A DNA stretch of 64,000 bases. Source: Phoenix dactylifera (taxonomy: Eukaryota > Streptophyta > Magnoliopsida > Arecales > Arecaceae). The DNA lies in the NCBI RefSeq assembly GCF_009389715.1, contig NW_024067850.1:124001-188000 (forward strand). Direction: 5' to 3'. Positions 27,501 to 38,905 of this stretch are shown here, piece by piece; the stretch's first letter is position 1, and each line of letters begins with the position of its first letter. A model generated the notes under the pieces. It was not told the DNA's origin and did no database searches. It was given only the letters and a program-made list of their open reading frames with translations. Both the position numbers and the translations under genes were made by a program.

Positions 27501-30500
27501 CCTTTTCACAGGAGGAAAAGTAGAAGGGGAGCAGGGAGCTGCAGTTCATGTTGTGTTGCTTGATGCAAATACTGGTCATGTTGTAACGTCAGGGCAAGAG
27601 TCATCAGCAAAACTAGATGTTGTTGTGCTTGAGGGTGACTTTAACAACGAGGATGATGATGACTGGACAGAAGAAGAGTTTGAAGGTCATGTAGTCAAAG
27701 AGCGTGAAGGAAAGAGACCACTTTTGACTGGGGACTTACAGGTTTCGTTGAGAGAAGGTGTAGGTACCCTTGGGGAGCTCACATTTACTGATAATTCTAG
27801 TTGGATCAGAAGTAGAAAATTTAGACTTGGCCTGAAGATTGCTCCAGGCTTCTGCGAGGGAATTCATATTCGTGAGGCAAAAACAGAAGCGTTCACTGTC
27901 AAGGATCACAGAGGGGAATGTAGGTCTTCTTTGCACCATGCTATAATTAATTTATGAAAATCTTGCTTTGCATTCATTGAACTTTGGTTTTAATTGTCTT
28001 TGGTTGTTTTTTATAGTATACAAAAAACACTATCCACCTGCATTGAAAGATGACGTTTGGAGGTTGGAAAAGATTGGTAAGGATGGTTCATTTCACAAGA
28101 GGCTGAATAAATGTGGAATCTATACAGTCGAAGACTTTCTCAGACTTGTTGTTAGAGATCCACAAAGATTGCGAAATGTAAGATTTTATATGTGGTTAGT
28201 TGTGATGAAAGCTTACATTATCCACTATTTATTGCTCTAATGTATTTATTCTAATGATTGCAGATCCTTGGAAGTGGCATGTCAAATAAAATGTGGGAGA
28301 GCCTTGTGGAGCATGCCAAGACTTGTGTCTTGAGTGGAAAGTACTATATATTTTATTCTGATGAGACAAGGAGCGTTGGTGCTATTTTTAACAATATTTA
28401 TGAGTTTTGTGGCTTGATTGCTGGTGGGCAGTTCTATTCAGCTGAAACTCTTAATGATAGTCAAAAGGTTGGTCACTTGGTTGCACAATTCTCTCTCGTT
28501 ATTGTCATGCTGCAGCATATCTTCTTTGATTTATCATATCCTTTCATATGAGTTGAGCAAAATATATTATGTGTAAAATAACAACTATTATTGCAACAAT
28601 GTGTGTTTAGCTAATGGTTATCCTATAACATTCATTACTGATATCTGAAATTTTACGTGGGGTATTAAATAAGGTTCAACAATCTGGATTTTGGTAAACT
28701 AAGTCATTCCTATCTTTGATCTAGTTGGGTAGTGACATCTTCAAAGAAATTGCTTTATTGTCCTATGAAAATTTCTATACTTGCACACGCTCAGGCAAAT
28801 ATACATGCTTGTGTTTACACGGATGGGCAGTCACACTCATGCACGAGTGCTGCTATCCATCCATGACATGTGCACTCAAGGTAAATTAAGCCTGTGACCT
28901 CTGTCACAAGTATCAATTTTTCCAACAAAGAGTTGCAGCAAGAAGCATTATTATAGGTGAAGAGCTGTTAGACATTTTTATTTTATATGCATGCATGCAT
29001 GGTTGTGGATGCACATATCTGTAGAGACATGAAATATATGTTGAAGCACCACTATGCTAACAGCCTTTGTAAGAAGATTATGTTAAATATTTTACCATCG
29101 TATTATGACAACTTGTCCTTAGATATGTTGAGTTTCAATTTGTCCTTTTCTCAAACATTCTAGGATATAAATTTGACCTATCTTTAAAACATTCAGGATT
29201 ACATTCTTCATGACAGAATTGCTGAAAGGCATTGGAGTTAACATGTAAACATTATGTTTTGATTTCATAATGGAGGAATCTTTGATACATTAACCACTAT
29301 AACCTAACGGTCTCATGATGTCAGCTCTACATTTTACTTTGGTTAGGGTTGTTAAATTAGCAAGCTGTTTGTTGGCAGCTCATGTTCTGCTCCATATGGA
29401 CTTGACCCAATTTTAAAAGACCCAAGCTTGAGCCAGGATTTCAAAATTGAAAGTTAAGCAACCCAACATGAGCTATGCCTGGATAGCTCATGTTTGACTT
29501 GATTTAGGTCAATTTAAAAAATTAAAATACATTTTAAACAATATACAATATTTTATTTGTTACTTAATTAAAAAAATTATTTTTTTTTACATTTGTTATT
29601 CATCTTTTAATAAATGGATATAGTGTTTAGCTGTGTGATGAAGGTGAGAAGAGACTTTTGAGCGTCTTTCATTTAATGATAGATAGTTTTTGTTGATCAT
29701 GTAACTTATTGGATACATTTGCTATTGGTTTTGACACTAATCTTTTTAAAAGATTGGGTGCTAGATCAAAAGGGGTGTACTGGCTAAATTTGAGAGTACT
29801 GACAAGATGAGAATTTTAGCATATTAAAAGACAAAATATCTTATTGACCATTATATTCTACTGTGCACCATGATTAGTTGATTACTTTTTGCTTAAAAAG
29901 AAAGAAAAATGGCCTCTGCCTTTCCCCTCATTAGTTTTGGTTGGTGGGTAGTTCATCCCCCTGCAAGAAAGACATATTTGGATAGAATAAGCCCTTATTC
30001 ATCCTTTCTCTGGTTTCCGAACAAAGCCTAAATGAATTGAAATAGAACTGGCTATAATGGAAATAGACAATATTAGCCTTCTTTTGTATATCGACTGGTA
30101 TATTAGCTCAGCCCCAGCACCACGCCACCCCCCCTTCTCCTATTCTACTTAATAGATTTAGGGAAGCAATCAAATTAATAGAAAAGAAGGCAACACTGAT
30201 GTATAGTGTCAAACCATTTTCAAACATAAAAACAGAGCATGTCACAGTTTTTGCTGATGAATGTGCATTTAACATATTATTATGTCCTATTCAGCTAGTC
30301 TCTGTTTTATCATTATTTTTTCAACAAGTGTGTATTGGACCCTGAAATCCAGATGAAAGTACTAGGAAGAACAAGGAAGAGAGTGATGGTAATTTTTTTA
30401 TACATATTTTTCAGGTCTTTGCAGATGCATTGGTGAAAAAGGCATATGATAATTGGGTGCATGTCATAGAATATGATGGAAAAGCTCTTTTGAACTCTAA

Positions 30501-31570
30501 ACAGAACAAGAAGGCAACTGCAGCAAATTATCCTGTTTTATATGATCAGCAAATCTCTCAAACTAACTTGTCAGTTCCAGTTCCTTTGGAGCAGCCTTCA
30601 GTAGATGCAGAAATGGCTATTGGAGGTAAGGAACTCCTTAAATCTTTGAATAGTTACTTCTTTAGCACATAATTTAAATGAAATACTGAAGTGGCCCCTT
30701 CCTAAAATGCCTTATTACCTTTGTATCTGAAGATGATCGGTTTAAGGATGGTTTAGTAACCACAGGATGACTACCATGTTCATATGATTTGTACTAGATG
30801 TAATAACTACAGAATTTTCATACCAGCTAAAATTAAAGTAACGAATGAAGTCCTTTTCTTTTAAAGATTGCCATTCGGATTTAACTGTCCACCCTGTTTC
30901 TTGGGAATAATTTATACCACTTAAACAAATTAATTCTGAAATACTTCAGTGTGCTGACTGTTGCTTGTTTTGTTCAGGAAGTACCATTTCTGCTGGTTAT
31001 AGCGGGAACCAAGGGACCAGATACTCCAGTCATCCTCAAAATGTGTCTACTAATGCCCATATCCAGTTTGAGAGTACTTCATTCATCCCCGAGAATCAGT
31101 ATGTTGGCTCCTCTCATCAAACTCAACGAAATGATGGTGTGGGCCTAGAACTGGGCCCACCACAGCAGGAAAGCATTGGATTCCAGCAAATTGGCTCTTC
31201 CATACAGCCATCAAACCTGAACTCCTATGATGACTGGTCTCGCCAACGGGACAGTCGTCGTATTGATGATTTCTTCTCGGAGGAGGAGATCCGCATGAGA
31301 AGTCATGAAATGCTCGAGAATGAAGACATGCAACAATTGCTTCGTGTCTTCAGCATGGGTGGAGCTGTCAATGCGCCAGAAGATGGGTATGGTTTCTCAT
31401 CTTACGCGCCATCACCTTGCCAAAACTTTAACTTTGATGATGATCGTAGCCGTTCATCCGGTAAAGCTGTTGTTGGATGGCTTAAAATAAAGGCAGCTAT
31501 GAGGTGGGGAATTTTTATCCGGAAGAAAGCTGCTGAGAGGAGAGCTCAGCTTGTCGAGCTGGAAGAGTAG
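21554..31570 (+). CDS. CBP60: Calmodulin-binding protein 60 (CBP60) family transcription factor
   Basis: Plant-specific nuclear DNA-binding proteins of this family link Ca2+/calmodulin signals to defence and salicylic-acid gene expression. Eight exons join in frame: 21554-21681, 23251-23326, 25392-25450, 27426-27919, 28017-28177, 28264-28467, 30415-30625, 30978-31570. They give 641 codons, normal for the family. The start is the first in-frame ATG and gives the usual N-terminus ([13 protein letters not shown]) with a basic PKRKK at residues 33-37. Family blocks follow: [75 protein letters not shown], and [19 protein letters not shown]. The basic amphipathic tail (about 608-641; [20 protein letters not shown]) is the calmodulin-binding site of the CBP60a-f type, so this is not a SARD1-type member. 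The exon-6 donor is weak (GTTGGT). Intron 3 holds a TACCGG-rich repeat upstream of exon 3. It appears intact. Confidence 0.93.
24166..24425. repeat. TACCGG-rich foldback element, copy 2, in a CBP60 intron
   Basis: Within the intron between exons 2 and 3. It is dense in ggtaccggtacc-type palindromes, and the ends (gctgtaccgaccata and tcggtacggcagac) are roughly inverse. This fits a small non-autonomous element related to 17340-17596. The four overlapping frames here are produced by the repeat and are not genes. Confidence 0.5.
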
Positions 31571-32613
31571 CTTCAAAGAATCTGATGACTAAGGTTAGAC
31601 AAGGTGGGTTTGGTATTGTTCTTGCTGTCTGCATGCTATCGGAGGTGGATGCAGATTGAATGTTCTGGAAATGGTTTGTCTTGTTGCAGCTAGTGACCTC
31701 GTACACTGTTCCTCTGTACAGTAGGGTTCTCCATTGTTTTAATTTCCCAGATTTGCTGATTTATGTGATGCTTGTGGAGTAAGCCTCAGAGGGTTTGATA
31801 CTTGAGTTCCAAGGCCTGTTTCAGTTAGATAACCAACGAATCACTGACACTTTGATGTGAAGTTCTAGGTATTGGTGACTTGAGACATGTAATAGCACAA
31901 TAATAAGTAATGGATTCCCTTAAAATCTTGGAAATAGCATGTGTTTTATCTGGGACAACTAACGTTCGCATTGCAGGAGTGTACTGCTATATAATATACT
32001 TGTTTCTTCGAGATTGTATTTGGACTTGGAAGCAGGTAATTAGCAGCGGTCTCAGAGAATTGGTTTAGGACAGTGGCTATTCCAGCTTCCACAGTTCTTG
32101 GAAGTGGTAGGAGGCTTAATTTTCAGTTCGGTGATTTCACAGTTTAATGGCTTGTGAAACGATAGGAATATGTAATCGAATTGGAAAGGAAGCATGGTAA
32201 CAGTTTCTCTGGATTACTGAAAAATCCTTGAGGCATTTGTGATTGCCCCCCCTGGTCAAATGATTCACAAATAATTTTCTGCCAAGTAAATTAATCAGAA
32301 GTCATTTATCGATGCATTATTTTGGAGGTTGTTCACAAATTATTTGCCACTTATTTGAGAAATGCTCACAGTTTATCAAACCCTAATGCTATTTATTATT
32401 GTCTGGTATACTTTGATATTCTATTTATGTTCTTTTTTCCTCCATTCTTGTGATTAAATATTTATCTTGTATTTTAAATTCTGATTATTTGATTTTTCCA
32501 AACTTATAATGAAGTCTGTTATATTTCCGAACTTAGCCTTATTACTACCTATGTAAACGTCAGAAGTTTGCTTTACGTAATAGCATATATAGAAAAGGAT
32601 ACAAAAATAGTAT
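31571..32613 (+). other. 3' UTR of CBP60 and flank
   Basis: The stop codon is followed by ordinary 3'-UTR-like T-rich sequence. The transcript end probably lies within a few hundred bases, but no single signal decides it. The last bases before 32614 carry the target duplication AGTAT of the next element. Confidence 0.5.
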
Positions 32614-32675
32614 TGTTGGTGGAAAAATGGACCACCCCACAAATGTGATTATAGCACCCAAATCCATCAGCAAGC

Positions 32676-33040
32676 TCGAGCTCGTCCTAAGTGATCGGGC
32701 TCTTCCGCTCTCGAGCTCATTCTAAGTGATCGAGCTCCCTAAGTGATCGGGCTCTTCCGCTCTCGAGCTCATCCTAAGTGATCGAGCTCTTCCGCTCTCG
32801 AGCTCATCCTAAGTGACTCTCGAGCTCATCCTAAGTGATCGGGCTCTTCCGCTCTCAAGCTCATCCTAAGTGATCGGGCTCTTCCGCTCTCGAGCTCATC
32901 CTAAGTGATCGGGCTCTTCCGCTTTCGAGCTCATCCTAAGTGATCGAGCTCTTCCGCTCTCGAGCTCATCCTAAGTGATCAGGCTCTTCCGCTCTCGAGC
33001 TCATCCTAAGTGATCGAGCTCTTCCGCTCTCGAGCTCATA
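32676..33040 (+). repeat. 35-bp tandem array in the 5' LTR
   Basis: About ten units of a 35-bp sequence centred on cttccgctctcgagctcatc, some truncated. The matching array in the 3' LTR is at about 36420-36820 and differs in unit number and order. Confidence 0.85.
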
Positions 33041-33195
33041 GACCAGAGAGCCGAGACCAGAAGGCCGAGACCAGAGAGCCGAGACCAGAGAGCCGAGACC
33101 AGAAGGCCGAGACCAGAGAGCCGAGACCAGAAGGCCGAGACCAGAGAGCCGAGACCAGAAGGCCGAGACCAGAAGGCCGAGCACAGCAGGCCGAG
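33040..33195 (+). repeat. 14-bp tandem array in the 5' LTR
   Basis: About eleven units alternating gaccagagagccga and gaccagaaggccga. The counterpart at about 36828-36955 has fewer units and a different order. Confidence 0.85.
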
Positions 33196-33655
33196 CCCAT
33201 GCCTTAGCCAAATATCCAATTTCCACCTAACCCTCTAAGGGACCTGACAACTCCACTATAACCTGCCACTATCTCCAAGCTATCAAGGCATAAGATCTTC
33301 GCAGGTATTCGGCACGACCTGCCATTAATGCACGAGACTCTCTAAAGTCTCCGATGCACTCAGTCATTTAATGAACACGGCCCAAGACGATCTCCGGATC
33401 ACTGAACCATCAGAACGTATGGCTCTCCCTGACCGCCGGTTCATTCGGTAATAAATGCACTTACCATCCACGGACCCCAGGCCCACCACAGCCGGCGGTT
33501 CAACCACTCCAACAGGTCCGATCGACCGTGACAACTCCCTGATTCCGGTCTGATCCGGTCCCGTTCTCCATTACGCCATTAATGGGCCAAATCGTGCCCA
33601 ATTATTACAAAACAGGACAAACCTCCTGTCACCTCTCAGGTAACAAAAATCCTCC

Positions 33656-33662
33656 TATAAAA
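33656..33662 (+). promoter_or_regulatory. LTR TATA box
   Basis: TATAAAA followed by a purine-rich transcribed leader; the same motif sits at 37419-37425 in the 3' LTR. Confidence 0.6.
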
Positions 33663-34086
33663 GGAAACCTGGGGGGAAAAGGGAGAGGGGACCAAAAACA
33701 AGAGGAAAAGCCCGGAGCTGGAGAGAACCCTCCTAGACCGGGAGAGGGGAACGAAAACGGAAACAGATCCCCGGGACTGAACCCGCCGGGAAGCACAGAC
33801 GCAATTGAGGACATCATCCTCTTCGTCTTCTTTATCTTATCCAAATGTTCTTGCTGTCTTCTCCATATACTCTCTCCCCTGCTCTCTCTACATACTTGCC
33901 CCCTCTGACTTAGGCATCGGAGGGCCGGCGCCGGGGAGCCCGGCCACCGGTTTTCTTTGCAGGACTTGCACAACCCCCCGCAGCGGAGGACGCAGCCAGC
34001 CGGCGCACCGCCGTCCGCCCCCTGCAGCAGCGGAGCTCCTCCTTCCCCGGCTTCGCGGCGGCCCCCGGGTCCAATTTCCAGCAACA

Positions 34087-34104
34087 GTTGGCGCTAGAGG
34101 AAGG
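34087..34104 (+). other. Primer-binding site of the non-autonomous element
   Basis: The sequence gttggcgctagaggaagg directly follows the LTR. The core TGGCGCTAGAGGAAGG is expected to pair with a tRNA 3' end (starts TGG). The minus-strand element at 53785-55511 carries tggcactagaggaaggg in the same relative place. Confidence 0.6.
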
Positions 34105-34120
34105 GCCCGAGTTCGCTGCC

Positions 34121-34589
34121 ATGAAGCTAAGAAGCAAAGGGGCTTCCAATGCCTCTCAACGTCCTCCACCTAGCCCGGAGCGTTCCGTCCGAAACTCATC
34201 ACCTCCGACCGAGTCAGTTCATCAAGTTCGGCCGGAGCAGTTCGATGCCCTGGTACAACAAGTGCAAGCCTTGGCTACCGCTGTCCAAAGCTTGCAACCC
34301 AGGGGCATCCCAACGGCACCGCCTCCTCCGGCTCCAGTTCAACCGGAGCCCCCTACAAGCGGGTTTCCCCTTCGAGTATCATGCTCCAAGTCCCAAACGC
34401 TCAGTCCAAAATTCACCATTAAGATCTCCGGTAGATCAAGTTCTACAAGTCCAACTCGAGCACTTCGATGCGCTTGTGCAGCAAGTCCAAGCGCTAGCTA
34501 TTTGCAGCCCAAAGCCTGCAACAAGTGGAGGCCCCTCCTGTGCCGCCTCCACGGAATCATGTGAAGTAGAGGAAGCAACTTTCTCCTGA
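34121..34589 (+). pseudogene. Gag-like N-terminal fragment, internally duplicated and frameshifted
   Basis: The first ATG after the primer site (34121) opens a proline-rich frame to 34564. It includes PSPERSVRNSSPPTESV and FDALVQQVQALATAVQSLQ. The same motif recurs in another frame, as PSPKRSVQNSPLRSPVDQVL and FDALVQQVQALA, ending at 34589. The N-terminal segment is therefore duplicated and the copies are out of frame with each other. No zinc knuckle or capsid region follows. It is not a working gag. Confidence 0.55.
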
Positions 34590-35279
34590 CTCTCGAGCCA
34601 TCTCGAATCAGGCATGGCTCCCGCTGCAACAACGTATGTGGGGGCAACCAGTGAGAAGTAGTAGTCCAAGTCTCACGTCAACGAGTTGGGGGGAAAGAGA
34701 AATAAAAGCTGAGGTCTGGAGAAGGAAAGTTATGGAGCTTTAAAATGGGATTGTAAGCCTCTGTGACAAAGGGTACAGCCCCATTAAATCCCATTATCCT
34801 TCCAAGTCTTCTGTCTTCCGGCAGCAAGCAAGAAACCAGCATGTACTCCCTCCTTACGGGCGTAAGTCCTTGGGACGGCGCCCACGACATTGCTCCCCTT
34901 TCAGAGCGTCGCCATCATTGAAGCCCCCGTCGAGCTCATGCAGACCGAGCTCAGAAACCCGAGCGCAAAACACCTAAAAAATCAAGCCAAAGAAGGCCGG
35001 TGCCGAACCAAGTCCTGAGGGACTTCGAAGCTCGAGAGCTATCAAAATATCTCCAAAAGGTACAGGACGCCACTTTGGCTTCAAATAAATTCAATATTTT
35101 ATCTATTTTCAGGTTAGCCAACGAGCTCGGCTCGTTCTCCTACCCTGACCACGGTCAGGATGCCCTGAGACGTCAGGATGCCCCAATATATTGGGATGCC
35201 CTGCCACAACGGGATGCCCCGATTCGTCGGGATGGCCCGAGACGTCGGGATGCCCCGGCTATAGGGACGCCCGAGACGT

Positions 35280-35530
35280 CGGGATATGAGTTAGCGGTCC
35301 TCTCTGACCGGACGAGCTCGGCTCGTGCTCCATCGGCTATGAGTTAGCGGTCCTCTCTGACCGGACGAGCTCGGCTCGTGCTCCATCGGCTTCCACCGTC
35401 GAGCTCGGCTCGTGCTCCCCGAATATGAGTTAGCGGTCCTCTCTGACCGGACGAGCTCGGCTCGTGCTCCATCGGCTATGAGTTAGCGGTCCTCTCTGAC
35501 CGGACGAGCTCGGCTCGTGCTCCTACCCCG
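35280..35530 (+). repeat. Internal tandem array (gttagcggtcctctctgacc unit)
   Basis: About four partial units of gttagcggtcctctctgacc followed by ggacgagctcggctcgtgct, interleaved with variable segments. The region upstream (35150-35280) carries short gatgccc-type repeats. Confidence 0.75.
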
Positions 35531-35681
35531 GCCTCGGCCGGGATGCCTCGAGACGTCGAGATGCCCCGATTTGCTGGGATGCCCCGATACGTTGGGATGT
35601 GGTCTTTATTGGCCAAACGAGCTCGGCTCGTTCTCCATCGTCTTCAGCCAACGAGCTCAGCCCGCTCTTCTATTTTTGGAT

Positions 35682-36290
35682 TTCTCTGCCAACGTCCCCA
35701 AAGAACGGAGTCCGAGCAGAGAAGCGTCTTCAGTCGCCTCGGCGCAAGGACGCACACGGTACAAGGTACCCATTCATTTAATGTCTTTACATTATTTTAT
35801 TCTTGGACTTTTCTCTGCCGACGTCCCCAAAGAACGGAGTCCGAGCAGAGAAGCGTCTTCAGTCGCCTCGGCGCAAGGACGCACACGGTACAAGGTACCC
35901 ATTCATTTAATGTCTTTACATTATTTTATTCTTGGACTTTTCTCTGCCGACGTCCCCAAAGAACGGAGTCCGAGTAGAGAAGCGTCTTCAGTCGCCTCGG
36001 TGCAAGGACGCACACGGTACAAGGTACCCATTCATTTAATGTCTTTACATTATTTTATTCTTGGACTTTTCTCTGCCGACGTCCCCAAAGAACGGAGTCC
36101 GAGCAGAGAAGCGTCTTCAGTCGCCTCGGCGCAAGGACGCACACGGTACAAGGTACCCATTCATTTAATGTCTTTACATTCTCATTTATCTTTACTTGGA
36201 TTCTTCTCTGCCGACGTCCCCAAAGAACGGACTCCGAGCAGAAAAAGCGTCTTCAGTCGCCTTGGTGTAAGAACGCTCACAGCACCAGAA
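35682..36290 (+). repeat. 129-bp tandem array, five units
   Basis: Units start with ttctctgcc at 35682, 35811, 35940, 36069 and 36204, a period of exactly 129 bp except the last (135). Each holds gacgtccccaaagaacggag, cgtcttcagtcgcct and acggtacaaggtacccattc. The period is a multiple of three, which keeps several frames open, including one from 35517 to 36443. I do not regard that as a gene, because it has no ATG start and more than one frame is open. Confidence 0.85.
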
Positions 36291-36358
36291 CGATCGATGA
36301 CTGAACTACTTCCTTCGCCCGAGCCAAAAAGCAGCTCGGACTCGGAAGTCGGGGGTAG

Positions 36359-37849
36359 TGTTGGTGGAAAAATGGACCACCCCACAAATGTAATTATAGC
36401 ACCCAAATCCATCAGCAAGCTCGAGCTCATCCTAAGTGATTGAGCTCTTCCGCTCTCGAGCTCATCCTAAGTGATCGGGCTCTTCCGCTCTCGAGCTCAT
36501 CCTAAGTGATCGAGCTCCCTAAGTGATCGGGCTCTTCCGCTCTCGAGCTCATCCTAAGTGATCGAGCTCTTCCGCTCTCGAGCTCATCCTAAGTGACTCT
36601 CGAGCTCATCCTAAGTGATCGGGCTCTTCCGCTCTCGAGCTCATCCTAAGTGATCGGGCTCTTCCGCTTTCGAGCTCATCCTAAGTGATCGAGCTCTTCC
36701 GCTCTCGAGCTCATCCTAAGTGATCAGGCTCTTCCGCTCTCGAGCTCATCCTAAGTGATCAGGCTCTTCCGCTCTCGAGCTCATCCTAAGTGATCGAGCT
36801 CTTCCGCTCTCGAGCTCATAGACCAGAGAGCCGAGACCAGAGAGCCGAGACCAGAGAGCCGAGACCAGAAGGCCGAGACCAGAAGGCCGAGACCAGAGAG
36901 CCGAGACCAGAGAGCCGAGACCAGAAGGCCGAGACCAGAAGGCCGAGCACAGCAGGCCGAGCCCATGCCTTAGCCAAATATCCAATTTCCACCTAACCCT
37001 CTAAGGGACCTGACAACTCCACTATAACCTGCCACTATCTCCAAGCTATCAAGGCATAAGTTCGCAGGTATTCGGCACGACCTGCCATTAATGCACGAGA
37101 CTCTCTCAAGTCTCCGATGCACTCAGTCATTTAATGAACACGGCCCAAGACGATCTCCGGATCACTGAACCATCAGAACGTATGGCTCTCCCTGACCGCC
37201 GGTTCATTCGGTAATAAATGCACTTACCATCCACGGACCCCAGGCCCACCACAGCCGGCGGTTCAACCACTCCAACAGGTCCGATCGACCGTGACAACTC
37301 CCTGATTCCGGTCTGATCCGGTCCCGTTCTCCATTACGCCATTAATGGGCCAAATCGTGCCCAATTATTACAAAACAGGACAAACCTCCTGTCACCTCCC
37401 AGGTAACAAAAATCCTCCTATAAAAGAAAACCTGGGGGGAAAAGGGAGAGGGGACCAAAAACAAGAGGAAAAGCCCGGAGCTGGAGAGAACCCTCCTAGA
37501 CCGGGAGAGGGGAACGAAAACGGAAACAGATCCCCGGGACTGAACCCGCCGGGAAGCACAGACGCAATTGAGGACATCATCCTCTTCGTCTTCTTTATCT
37601 TATCCAAATGTTCTTGCTGTCTTCTCCATATACTCTCTCCCCTGCTCTCTCTACATACTTGCCCCCTCTGACTTAGGCATCGGAGGGCCGGCGCCGGGGA
37701 GCCCGGCCACCGGTTTTCTTTGCAGGACTTGCACAACCCCCCGCAGCGGAGGACGCAGCCAGCCGGCGCACCGCCGTCCGCCCCCTGCAGCAGCGGAGCT
37801 CCTCCTTCCCCGGCTTCGCGGCGGCCCCCGGGTCCAATTTCCAGCAACA
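36359..37849 (+). repeat. 3' LTR of the non-autonomous element
   Basis: Near-identical to 32614-34086 over its unique parts. Differences are mostly in tandem-unit number, plus a few substitutions. It ends CCAGCAACA and is followed by the duplication AGTAT. Confidence 0.9.
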
Positions 37850-37854
37850 AGTAT

Positions 37855-38611
37855 AAAAGAAAAAAAAAAAAAAAGATAAAAGAGGGATTACAAATAGAAC
37901 ATGAATGAAAAGGATGACGCATGCGAAGGTTATTAAAAGCTTAGAGGTGGAACATGCAGTGGCTTCTCTGAGGACTACGCTAGAGGTTGACGGGTGGTGA
38001 GAGGTCTGCAGACACAAGGGGAGTTGTTTTAGGGGTTCTAAGGGAACATGACGCACTGTTGTCCATGCAATTTACTTTTGTGGATACATTTAATGTGTGG
38101 CTAAATTATAATAATATTCTTATTATTTTTGATTAGTTAAAAATGATCGTAATATAGCCATCTTGCACCCTGTATATGTTGTGTTTGTTCGTGTTTATAT
38201 TTGAAATTTCAAATGACTGAATAAACCCACCATCGCCATCAAGAAACACTCCGAAATTGTGCCAACTGAATAGTGTTAAGACAAAGCATAGGCAGAGAGG
38301 AGATAGACGATCCTACCAGGAAGAGGAGAGGAAATGAGGAAGAGTAGGCAAGTGAGGGAAGTAAGAGAAGGGTCAGATTAGGGAAGGCTCAAAACATAAG
38401 TGAATATGTATAATTCAGGCTCAAAACAGACTTCAGGCAGATTTGAATCCTGGTTCTATCATTTGATACAGTCAACTTGACTTTTCACTAATCTATAATT
38501 GAGATTTAATATTATAAATAATAAAAGAAAATTTTATCGATGCCAAAGCAACATTTTTGAAAATGAAAATGGACTTATAATGGAGTAGTTAGTACACGTC
38601 GGCAATCAATA
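37855..38611. other. Intergenic flank
   Basis: An A-rich run (37860-37875) is followed by non-coding sequence. No gene seen. Confidence 0.4.
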
Positions 38612-38905
38612 GATTTTTTTTTTTTTTTTTTTGCTAGAGCGGGTAGGTTCATACTTGACGAGTACGAATGCACTTAATAAAATCAGAAAACAGAATTCCA
38701 CGAAGTGCTCGGGGCACCTCTCCATTTCCAGCCCACAGAGTACTTCCGGAATGACTGGAGATATAAACAGTCATCCAATCTGCAGCCTCATTGACTTCTC
38801 GGAAAACATGCTTGGCCTAGAAGGCTCTCCCCTCCCTCACCATAGCCTAGATGTCATGGAGCAGTGGATGGTCACTGCTGCCACCATAGATTTTTTTTTT
38901 TTTTT
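38612..38905 (-). mobile_element. LINE 3' end, copy 2
   Basis: Begins with about 20 T (a poly-A tail on the minus strand), then gctagagcgggtaggttcat, gagtacgaatgcacttaata and aatcagaaaacagaattcca. These match the LINE end at 16096-16540. It is 5'-truncated to ~275 bp and bounded on the other side by another T-run (38890-38905). No intact coding. Confidence 0.65.

Larger units (their letters stand above)
32614..34086 (+). repeat. 5' LTR of the non-autonomous element
   Basis: Contains a ~35-bp tandem array (unit tgatcgggctcttccgctct then cgagctcatcctaag), then a 14-bp array (gaccagagagccga / gaccagaaggccga) to about 33190. A TATA box follows at 33656-33662. The transcribed part continues to the terminal CAACA. 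Frames in this LTR come from the arrays. Confidence 0.9.
32614..37849 (+). mobile_element. Complete non-autonomous LTR retrotransposon (LARD-like, Gypsy-type leader)
   Basis: The two LTRs are 32614-34086 and 36359-37849 (TGTTGGTGGAAAAATGG to CCAGCAACA). Flanking AGTAT at 32609-32613 and 37850-37854 is a perfect 5-bp target duplication. The primer-binding segment begins right after the 5' LTR (gttggcgctagaggaagg). A polypurine-like tract (aagtcgggggtag) ends at 36358. The 2.27-kb interior has no protease, reverse transcriptase or integrase, only a frameshifted gag-like N-terminus and tandem repeats. Mobilisation would have to be in trans. LTRs are almost identical apart from repeat copy number, so the insertion is young. 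The near-identical primer site in the element at 53785-55511 suggests related machinery. Confidence 0.9.

Noticed and set aside
33010..33207. Arg/Glu-rich repeated peptide frames in the LTRs (also 36790-36996 and minus-strand partners)
   Set aside because: Pure translation of the 14-bp and 35-bp LTR arrays.
35517..36443. 308-codon open frame
   Set aside because: It lies inside the 129-bp tandem array of an LTR element, has no ATG start, and another frame over the same DNA is also open. The period being a multiple of three explains it.
33001..36985. Regular direct repeats that could be taken for a CRISPR array
   Set aside because: Units are contiguous without unique spacers, occur in both LTRs of a plant retrotransposon, and the genome is eukaryotic.
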